Made by a program: the position numbers and the translations under genes. Below the pieces are notes generated by a model. The model did no database searches, had not been told where the DNA came from, and saw only the letters and a program-made list of their open reading frames with translations. From an uncultured Pseudomonadota bacterium (GTDB lineage: Bacteria > Pseudomonadota > Gammaproteobacteria > Steroidobacterales > Steroidobacteraceae), in assembly GCA_903838705.1 (NCBI GenBank), contig CAILZL010000004.1, forward strand, positions 157,152 through 221,151: a stretch of 64,000 nt of DNA. The letters run 5' to 3'. Positions 57,680 to 64,000 of the stretch are shown here, in pieces (the first letter of the stretch is position 1; each line of letters starts with the position of its first letter).

Positions 57680-58720
57680 TCAACCCAGCAGGTCATCGCC
57701 GAAGTCGGCTTTCAATGCAGCGATGTCCGGATCGTAAGTGACCACATTCTCTGCCGCTGCGGCACGACGCAAGCGATCACGCACCGCCTCCCAGCGTTCG
57801 TCGTCAGGCACTTCCTCCACCACGATCATGCGTGCACCGGCCTTGTCCAGTGTGCGGATGTTGGCGTACAGGCTGCGTCCATAGACATCAGGCCGTGAAC
57901 CCGCATTGATCCAGGTCATGAATTCACTGGTCTTGCCGGGCGGACGCATGGCCAGTACGGCGACCTTCTCCCGCTCTTCTGTGAACTCATTAATCACGGT
58001 TTCAAGATTTTTGCTAGGCACCAGATTCAAAGGCGTCGCAGGCGAGTAATGCCGCGCCATGCTACCGGGTGCGCGCGGCGCATCGGGGTCAGGTGCTGAA
58101 GTGACTTCAGGTACCACCGCCTGTAATTGCGACAGGGTAATGGCACCGGGTCGCAGTAAATGCGGTACTTCCCCAACACAACTGACGATGGTGGATTCCA
58201 GACCGATCTTGCAATCCTCACCATCCAGCACGATCTGTACTTCGTCGCCGAATTCTTCACGGACGTGTTCCACCCGTGTCGGACTGACATGACCAAAACG
58301 ATTTGCCGAAGGTGCGGCAATGCCGCCACCGAAAGCGGTCAGCAACTGCTGAGCAACCGGATGGCTGGGCACACGGATAGCCACTGTATCCTGCCCTCCC
58401 GTCACCACATCAGCCACGACAGGCGCACGCTTCAGCACCAGCGTCAACGGCCCGGGCCAGAAAGCAGCAGCCAGTTTGAGTGCAGCCGGCGACGGATCAC
58501 GCGCCCAGCGTGGCAGAAACTTGGCGTCATCAATATGAACGATCAACGGATGCGAACTTGGCCGCCCCTTGAGCTTGAAAATCTTGCGGACGGCTTCGGG
58601 ATGATTGGCATTGGCCCCTAGGCCGTAGACGGTCTCGGTAGGGAACGCAACCAGTTCGCCGTTGCGCAATGCTGCAACAGCTTCCTGGAGTTCTTCTTGT
58701 GAGATACGGGTAATTGCCAT
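57680..58720 (-). CDS. L-threonylcarbamoyladenylate synthase Sua5
   Basis: Makes threonylcarbamoyl-AMP for the t6A37 tRNA modification. From ATG 58720 it is 346 residues: the YrdC domain (FPTETVYGLGANA, KGRPSSHPLIVH, SANRFGHVSPT) plus the C-terminal Sua5 domain (about 210-340) joined by the SMARHYSP linker. It is the long Sua5 type rather than the short TsaC usual in enterics. A longer frame to 58759 was trimmed to the family start MAITRIS. Confidence 0.94.
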   Translation of the reverse strand: MAITRISQEELQEAVAALRNGELVAFPTETVYGLGANANHPEAVRKIFKLKGRPSSHPLIVHIDDAKFLPRWARDPSPAALKLAAAFWPGPLTLVLKRAPVVADVVTGGQDTVAIRVPSHPVAQQLLTAFGGGIAAPSANRFGHVSPTRVEHVREEFGDEVQIVLDGEDCKIGLESTIVSCVGEVPHLLRPGAITLSQLQAVVPEVTSAPDPDAPRAPGSMARHYSPATPLNLVPSKNLETVINEFTEEREKVAVLAMRPPGKTSEFMTWINAGSRPDVYGRSLYANIRTLDKAGARMIVVEEVPDDERWEAVRDRLRRAAAAENVVTYDPDIAALKADFGDDLLG

Positions 58721-58788
58721 TTGCGAATCATACACTGCCGGCTCGCGCCCCTGCGCCAATCAGCGCCAGCAGGATCAGAACATGCCAA

Positions 58789-60393
58789 CTACACCTCAAT
58801 GCCTTGCGACTTGAGGTATTCGTCATAAGTACCCTTGAAGTCCACAATCTTGCCGCCGGCCTTCAATTCGATAATGCGATTGGCCAGACCTCCGACGAAT
58901 TCCCGGTCGTGTGACACGAAAATCAGGGTGCCCGCATATTTCTCCAGACCAATCTGCAGCGACTCAATGGTTTCCATGTCCATGTGATTGGTGGGTTCGT
59001 CCATCACCAGCACATTGGGTTTGGTCATGATCAGCTTGCCGTAAATCATGCGGCCCTTTTCACCACCGGACAGCACCTTGACTGACTTCTTGCCATCATC
59101 GCCGGTGAACAGCAGGCGGCCGAGGGTGGCACGCACAATCTGCTCGTCATCCGTCGCACCCTTCCATTGACCCAGCCAGCTCACCAGATCCTGATCCTGA
59201 GCAAAATCCGCCTGCGGATCCTGTGGCATGTAACCGGGCTTGGCATTTTCCGCCCACGTTACCTTGCCCTTGCTGGGTTGCAGCTCACCAATCAGAGTAC
59301 GCACCAGCGTGGTTTTACCCACGCCATTGGCACCGATGACAGCGATACGATCGCCGACTTCAATATTGAAGCTGATGTTCTTCAGCACTTCAGCCTGTGA
59401 GTCCGGATAGGTAAAGCTGAGCCCTTCCACTTCCAGCGGCACACGATGCAGTTTCTTTTCTTCCTCAAAGCGCAGATACGGGTTCTGACGCGATGACGGC
59501 TTCATGTCTTCGATCTTAATCTTCTCGATCTGCTTGGCGCGTGAGGTCGCCTGTCGCGCCTTGGACTTGTTGGCCGAGAAGCGCCGCACGAATTCCTTCA
59601 GCTCTTCAACACGCTCTTTCGCCTTGGCATTGGCCGCAGATTGCAGCTCACGCGCCTGCGTCGAGGCCAGCATGAAATCATCATAATTACCCGGATAAAT
59701 CTTCAGCTGACCGTAATCCAGATCGGCCATGTGTGTGCATACCTGATTCAGGAAGTGACGATCATGGCTGATGATAATCATCGTGGCGTTGTAGCTGTTC
59801 AGCGTATCTTCCAGCCAGCGGATGGTATTGATGTCGAGGTTGTTGGTCGGTTCATCGAGCAACAGCACATCCGGTGTCGAGAACAATGCCTGCGCCAGCA
59901 GCACACGCAACTTCCAGCCGGGCGCAACTTCACGCATCGGACCGGTATGCAGCGACGGATCAATGCCTGCTTCCGAGAGCAACGAAGCCGCGCGCGACTC
60001 CGCATCATAGCCACCATACTCGGCAAACTTTGCCTCCAGCTCGGCAGCACGCATGTAGTCGTCATCACTGGCTTCCGGATTCGCATAGATGGCATCACGC
60101 TCGGTCATGGCCTGCCACATTTCCACGTGACCCATCATCACCACATCCAGCACCCGATGATCTTCATAGCCGAACTGATTCTGGCTCAGCTTGCCCATGC
60201 GCAATCCCGGTTGCAGCATCACTTCACCGGAACTCTGCTCCAGATCGCCACCCAGAATTTTCATGAACGTGGACTTACCGCAACCATTGGCACCGATCAG
60301 GCCATAGCGATTGCCGTCCACGAATTTGGCAGTGACGTTTTCAAACAGCGGCTTGGCGCCGAACTGCATGGTGATATTGGCAGTAGAAAGCAT
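58789..60393 (-). CDS. ABC-F family ATPase, YbiT-like
   Basis: Ribosome-associated translation factor with two ABC domains and no membrane part. From ATG 60393 it is 534 residues: first Walker [23 protein letters not shown], the interdomain P-site tip linker ([20 protein letters not shown]), second Walker [12 protein letters not shown], signature LSGGEKGRM and [10 protein letters not shown]. Overall text is that of YbiT. The ATG 60456 extension lacks homology. Confidence 0.94.
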   Translation of the reverse strand: MLSTANITMQFGAKPLFENVTAKFVDGNRYGLIGANGCGKSTFMKILGGDLEQSSGEVMLQPGLRMGKLSQNQFGYEDHRVLDVVMMGHVEMWQAMTERDAIYANPEASDDDYMRAAELEAKFAEYGGYDAESRAASLLSEAGIDPSLHTGPMREVAPGWKLRVLLAQALFSTPDVLLLDEPTNNLDINTIRWLEDTLNSYNATMIIISHDRHFLNQVCTHMADLDYGQLKIYPGNYDDFMLASTQARELQSAANAKAKERVEELKEFVRRFSANKSKARQATSRAKQIEKIKIEDMKPSSRQNPYLRFEEEKKLHRVPLEVEGLSFTYPDSQAEVLKNISFNIEVGDRIAVIGANGVGKTTLVRTLIGELQPSKGKVTWAENAKPGYMPQDPQADFAQDQDLVSWLGQWKGATDDEQIVRATLGRLLFTGDDGKKSVKVLSGGEKGRMIYGKLIMTKPNVLVMDEPTNHMDMETIESLQIGLEKYAGTLIFVSHDREFVGGLANRIIELKAGGKIVDFKGTYDEYLKSQGIEV

Positions 60394-60548
60394 TGAGCGG
60401 ATCCGGATCAGGAAAAGCGGTCGCAGCGACCGAAGGGGCGCGCATTTTACGGGCAACGCCCGATTGTTGCAGGAAATTGTCTGATTACTGCATCCGGTTC
60501 TGGAGCGCCGACGTATCTGCTATCCAGTGACACACACAAAGGGCTGAT

Positions 60549-61196
60549 ATGACAAATCAAACGGGCAGCATGAATCTGCTGGTGATCGGCGCAACCGGCG
60601 GAGTCGGGCTGCAAGTGGTCCGGCAGGCGCTGGCAAAAGGCCATCAGGTGACCGCCTTGTCACGCTCGGCACTCAGCCTGCCCCTGCAACATCCCGGACT
60701 GCGCAAGGTAGCAGGCAGTTTTCACGATGCCGACCTGCTGCAAACCGTTATCCCCGGTCATGATGCAGTCATCATCACTGCCAGCCTGGGCATTTTCGAG
60801 CTGAAAAAGCAGCCTGATTTCTATACCCGCGGCACCGAATTGGTCATCCGGGCCATGCAGCAGCATGGCGTACCGCGTCTGGTCATACTCAGCAATCTGG
60901 CCGCAGGAGATGGCCATGCCCTGCTCAATCCACTGGAACGCCTGTTCACCTATCTGTTCATCCGCGAAGCCACGGCTGATCACACACGGCAGGAGCAACT
61001 GGCCCGGGACAGCGGATTACAGTGGACAGTGGCCCGTCCCACCCGGCTGACCAATGGCCCTGCACGTGGCCGCTATCGGGCGGTATCCGGTCAGAAAGTA
61101 CCTGCTTCGATTTCCCGCGCGGATGTCGCGGACTTCCTGCTGGAATCTGCCACCACCGGGCGATGGCTGAACCGCACCCTCAATCTGGGTGGTTAG
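60549..61196 (+). CDS. NAD(P)-binding SDR/NmrA-like protein
   Basis: A 215-residue atypical short-chain dehydrogenase fold: Rossmann motif VIGATGGVGLQVV (about 11-23), a beta-alpha core with HDAVIITASLG and an ARPTRLTNGP segment typical of the NAD(P)H-binding SDR_a5 group. No YxxxK catalytic pair is obvious, so a redox-sensing or reductase role is uncertain. AAAGGG precedes ATG 60549. Confidence 0.88.
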   Translation: MTNQTGSMNLLVIGATGGVGLQVVRQALAKGHQVTALSRSALSLPLQHPGLRKVAGSFHDADLLQTVIPGHDAVIITASLGIFELKKQPDFYTRGTELVIRAMQQHGVPRLVILSNLAAGDGHALLNPLERLFTYLFIREATADHTRQEQLARDSGLQWTVARPTRLTNGPARGRYRAVSGQKVPASISRADVADFLLESATTGRWLNRTLNLGG

Positions 61197-61234
61197 TATC
61201 TGTACATCGCTTACAACTGCATCCCAGTTACAAC

Positions 61235-62521
61235 TTACTCGCCAGCGGAACGATTGCCGATCAACCACAACGCCAGCAACGTGACCAGACCCGCTGCTGA
61301 CAGGTAGTAGCCCACGTACTGCAATCCATAATTATCACCCAGATACTTGGCGATATAGGGCGCGAACGAGCCGCCGAGAATACCGGCCAGATTGAACGTC
61401 AGCGATGCACCCGTGTATCGCACGGCTGTGGGAAACAGACTCGACAATGACGTGCCAATCGGCCCGTAGGTCAGTCCCATCAGACCCAGCCCGAGACACA
61501 GAAACAGCAGCACCTGCATCTTGCCGCCCGACACAAACAGCGGCGCAAAAGCAAAGCCGAACACCACCACCAGCACCGCTGCCAGCATCAGCATGCTGCG
61601 ACTGCTCTTCCGGTCAGCGACCATGGCCGATATCGGGATGGTCAACGCGAAAAACAGCACGGCAATCATCTGCAACACCAGAAAGTCACTGCGGCTGTAA
61701 CCCAGCTTCGTCGTACCCCAACTCAGTGTGAACACAGTCATCAGGTAGAACACCACAAATGTCGCAACCGCGGATAAGGTGCCCAGCAGCAATGTGAGCG
61801 GATGCTGTGTCAGCACCGTCAGCATCGGCAGGCGTACCCGCTCGTTGTTATCAATGGCCTGCTTGAATGCCGGTGTTTCTTCCAGCCGCAGCCGCACGTA
61901 CAGACCCACAAACACCAGCAATGCGCTGGCCAGGAACGGCACACGCCAGCCCCACTTGAAAAAATCCGCATCACTCACCCACGCACTTAAGCCCAGAAAA
62001 ATGCCGGTGGAACACAGAAAACCCAGCGGCGCGCCCAACTGCGGAAACATGCCGAACCACGCGCGCTTCCCGACTGGCGCATTCTCCGTAGCCAACAGCA
62101 CCGCCCCACCCCACTCACCGCCCAGCCCCAGTCCCTGACCGAAGCGACACAGCGCCAGCAACAACGGCGCAGCCACACCGATGGACTCATACGTCGGCAA
62201 TACACCAATGAATACCGTGGACAACCCCATGGTCAGCAACGCCGCAACCAGCGTGGCCTTACGGCCCACACGATCACCGAAGTGACCGAACACCGCAGAC
62301 CCCACCGGTCTTGCAAAGAAGGCCAGCGCGAAGGTGGCCAGTGACTGCAACGTGGCCGTGGCCGGATCGCCCTTCGGGAAGAACAGCTGCGGGAACACCA
62401 GCACCGCCGCTGTGGCGTAGATATAGAAATCAAAAAACTCGATAGTGGTACCAATCAGGCTGGCAAACAGAACACGGCGCGTTGAATTGCCCGCGCGGGC
62501 TGGAGAGTGAGCTTGAGCCAT
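61235..62521 (-). CDS. MFS transporter, metabolite:H+ symporter type
   Basis: A 428-residue 12-TM inner-membrane symporter of the MHS family (ShiA/ProP-like). Motifs: TTIEFFDFYIYATAA in TM1, GHFGDRVGRKATL between TM2 and 3, RFGQGLGLGGEWGGAVLLATE in TM4/5 and GWRVPFLASALL. Substrates in this family include shikimate, betaine and organic acids; which one is not clear here. Convergent with the SDR gene. Confidence 0.92.
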   Translation of the reverse strand: MAQAHSPARAGNSTRRVLFASLIGTTIEFFDFYIYATAAVLVFPQLFFPKGDPATATLQSLATFALAFFARPVGSAVFGHFGDRVGRKATLVAALLTMGLSTVFIGVLPTYESIGVAAPLLLALCRFGQGLGLGGEWGGAVLLATENAPVGKRAWFGMFPQLGAPLGFLCSTGIFLGLSAWVSDADFFKWGWRVPFLASALLVFVGLYVRLRLEETPAFKQAIDNNERVRLPMLTVLTQHPLTLLLGTLSAVATFVVFYLMTVFTLSWGTTKLGYSRSDFLVLQMIAVLFFALTIPISAMVADRKSSRSMLMLAAVLVVVFGFAFAPLFVSGGKMQVLLFLCLGLGLMGLTYGPIGTSLSSLFPTAVRYTGASLTFNLAGILGGSFAPYIAKYLGDNYGLQYVGYYLSAAGLVTLLALWLIGNRSAGE

Positions 62522-62658
62522 TGGTTACAGTCCGGTGAATACGTCGGGTGGATTCTCGCATGCACATCTGCAAATACCTACGCATCGGCCACATACAGTA
62601 AGCTAGCCAGCTGGATTTCCGGCAACACTTCAAGATCATCAAAGGTCACTCCCGCAGC

Positions 62659-63414
62659 ATGGCGCAAAAATTCTACGTGGTATGGGCAGGTCGCAAGACC
62701 GGAGTGTTTGATGATTGGGCCACCACCCATCAATCCGTGGATAAATTTGCGGGCGCGCGCTACAAGTCGTTCACAACACGCAGCGAAGCCGAACAGGCAT
62801 TCCGCGAAGACAGCAGCGCACACATCGTGCGCCGCACGGGCGACAAAAGCAGCCCGACCAAAGCCGCACGCAGCGCCGCGCACACCGCACATCTATACGA
62901 TGTCAGCATTTATTGTGATGGCGCATGCGAACCCAACCCCGGTAACGCCGGCTCGGGCATCGTCGTGTATCGCAATGGTGTGCTGTCTGAACTGTGGTAT
63001 GGCCTCTACAACCCGCAAGGCACCAACAACACCGCCGAACTCAATGCGCTGCATGAAGCCCTGCGCATCGCAGAAGTCGCACTGAACGCTGGCCACAGCA
63101 CCGAGATTTGCAGCGATTCGCAATACGCCATCAACTGCATCAGCGTGTGGGCACCGAACTGGGAAAAGAAAGGCTGGCAGAAAAAAAATGGCGAGATCAA
63201 AAACCTCGACCTCATCAAAGACTGCTACGCCATACACCAGCGCATCAAAGATCAGGACTTCCAGCTCACCCACGTCGCCGCACACGTCGGCACCGAAGGC
63301 AACGAACTGGCCGACCGCATGGCCATGTACGGCGCGCTGAGCAAAACCATCGACCTCAAACGCTATGAAGGTGCACTTGATATTGATGTACTGCTGAAGA
63401 TGCAGCGGGGCTGA
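62659..63414 (+). CDS. RNase HI with N-terminal viroplasmin-like domain
   Basis: Degrades RNA in RNA:DNA hybrids. The 251 residues have an N-terminal hybrid-binding (viroplasmin/caulimovirus) domain (FYVVWAGRKTGVFDDW, residues 4-45), a short Lys/Ala linker and the RNase H domain with all four acidic catalytic residues (YCDGACEPNPG, NTAELNAL, CSDSQYA, GNELADRMA). This two-domain form resembles eukaryotic RNase H1. Confidence 0.94.
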   Translation: MAQKFYVVWAGRKTGVFDDWATTHQSVDKFAGARYKSFTTRSEAEQAFREDSSAHIVRRTGDKSSPTKAARSAAHTAHLYDVSIYCDGACEPNPGNAGSGIVVYRNGVLSELWYGLYNPQGTNNTAELNALHEALRIAEVALNAGHSTEICSDSQYAINCISVWAPNWEKKGWQKKNGEIKNLDLIKDCYAIHQRIKDQDFQLTHVAAHVGTEGNELADRMAMYGALSKTIDLKRYEGALDIDVLLKMQRG

Positions 63415-63422
63415 GCATTAAA

Positions 63423-63446
63423 CCACTCACCTCACAAGGTGAGTGG
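63423..63446. terminator. Convergent hairpin after RNase HI
   Basis: Perfect 10-bp stem CCACTCACCT/AGGTGAGTGG with a CACA loop, between two convergent genes. On the minus strand it is followed by TTTAAT, on the plus strand by no T-run. Probably a shared transcript end. Confidence 0.55.
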
Positions 63447-63464
63447 CTGCAGCAACATCATCAT

Positions 63465-63892
63465 TCAGGCAGCAGTCAATTCAGCGACGATGGCGTTCAT
63501 CAATTGTTCAGCCTGTTGCGACGATGCAGTCAGCTGGGTTTCGAGCTGATCCACCAGCTTCATCAGTTCATCGACTTTGGCGACGATGCGCTTCTGCTCG
63601 GCGAGGGGTGGAAGAGGGAATGGAACCTCTCTGAGAATACTCAGACTTAGGAAAGGTTGGGCACCGCCTTTTGTCTGATCCTCAAATATTCCCTCTCTTT
63701 TGAAGGAAAGGTAATGAAATAGATATTTTGAATCCACTTGCTCTGGCCGATTAAGAATCGCAACGTTTTTGAAAGCAAATTCAAAATCAACATCTATAAT
63801 CGATGCAATGCCACTGCCAGCACCTATATTAACAATAAGGACATCACCTTTTTTTGCCCTCGCGACGTCTACCCCAAATTGAGTAGCACTAG
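63465..63892 (-). pseudogene. Type I restriction specificity subunit HsdS, 3' fragment cut by IS
   Basis: About 142 residues of the C-terminal half of a DNA specificity subunit: target-recognition text (KKGDVLIVNIGAGSGIAS, FAFKNVAILN, YLFHYLSFKREGIF, GGAQPFLSL) and the conserved helical spacer (PLPPLAEQKRIVAKVDELM, about 95-115). The frame runs straight into the IS3-family end at about 63893, so the N-terminal recognition domain is missing here and the gene is split. The hsdR/hsdM genes would lie outside the window. Confidence 0.85.
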
Positions 63893-64000
63893 TGATTAGA
63901 GTCCGATCCAATATGTATGAGGAGATCGGACATGAAGAAGCGATATTCGGAAGAGCAGATCATCGGATTTCTGCGTGAAGCGGATGCTGGTGTAGCAATC
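63893..64000 (+). mobile_element. Left end of an IS3-family insertion sequence
   Basis: The HsdS frame stops matching here and an OrfA start begins 39 bp further on. The proposed end starts at TGATTAGAGTCCG; the exact terminal repeat and target duplication cannot be set because the other end is off the window. Confidence 0.7.
63932..64000 (+). CDS. IS3-family transposase OrfA, N-terminal part
   Basis: The first 23 codons (MKKRYSEEQIIGFLREADAG, then VAI) are a typical start of IS3-family OrfA helix-turn-helix proteins. ATG 63932 has AGGAG 8 bases upstream. The rest is beyond the window edge. Confidence 0.85.
   Translation, partial: MKKRYSEEQIIGFLREADAGVAI

Noticed and set aside
59641..60396. 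251-codon plus-strand frame
   Set aside because: Antisense to the YbiT-type ABC-F gene, which has complete Walker and signature motifs; no own homology.
1..64000. CRISPR array or prophage
   Set aside because: No regularly spaced direct repeats, integrase or phage structural genes were seen.

Overview
The window looks like chromosomal DNA of a flagellated, ureolytic gammaproteobacterium. The supports are the asd-fimV-truA-accD-folC-dedD-cvpA-purF order, the prmB/aroC pair, a Pro-Arg-His-Lys tRNA cluster next to cysS and lpxH, a MiaE homologue, EpmA next to Psd, and flagellar genes preceded by sigma-54 and sigma-28 type promoters. A betaproteobacterium is less likely but not excluded from sequence alone.

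Layout. (1) 1-10046 is a chemotaxis and motor-switch island. On the minus strand it reads: a 78-residue protein resembling the detached FliG-binding tail of FliF, then FliG, FliM, FliN, a STAS protein, CheA, CheW and a large poly-HAMP/PAS chemoreceptor that runs off the left edge. CheY and CheZ are divergent on the plus strand. A sigma-54 type promoter precedes the switch genes; sigma-28 type promoters precede the STAS-CheA-CheW set and CheYZ. No MS-ring, export or rod gene is present here. (2) 10067-22741 is a urea island, all on the minus strand: an OprP-like porin, the UrtABCDE urea ABC transporter, then urease ureDABCEFJG. A strong sigma-54 site precedes the porin and a weaker one precedes ureD, which fits nitrogen control. 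(3) 22957-28743 holds an isoquinoline-oxidoreductase-like molybdenum hydroxylase pair (minus) divergent from a MacAB-like efflux trio (plus). (4) 28812-36330 holds a small membrane protein, four tRNA genes with a clear sigma-70 promoter, cysS, lpxH, a miaE homologue, a receiver/kinase fusion, purF and cvpA. (5) 36455-47670 is core biosynthesis: DedD-type SPOR protein, folC, accD, truA, fimV, asd, two small genes, aroC and prmB. The trpF gene (or trpFBA) usually found between truA and accD is absent. (6) 47752-63414 is mixed housekeeping: Sco1, psd, epmA, a DUF4399 protein, a DUF486-HAD-permease-ComB string, an L,D-transpeptidase, a DUF882 protein, a PLP decarboxylase, Sua5, a YbiT-type ABC-F protein, an SDR protein, an MHS-type transporter and RNase HI. 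(7) The right edge has the C-terminal part of a type I restriction specificity subunit, cut by the left end of an IS3-family element that continues out of the window.

How the parts work together. The receptor, CheW and CheA would signal through CheY to FliM, with CheZ as phosphatase. The porin, Urt transporter and urease form a complete path from outer-membrane entry of urea to ammonia, including nickel delivery by UreJ and UreE/G/F/D. The most unusual point is the small FliF-tail-like protein at the head of a compact FliG-FliM-FliN unit.
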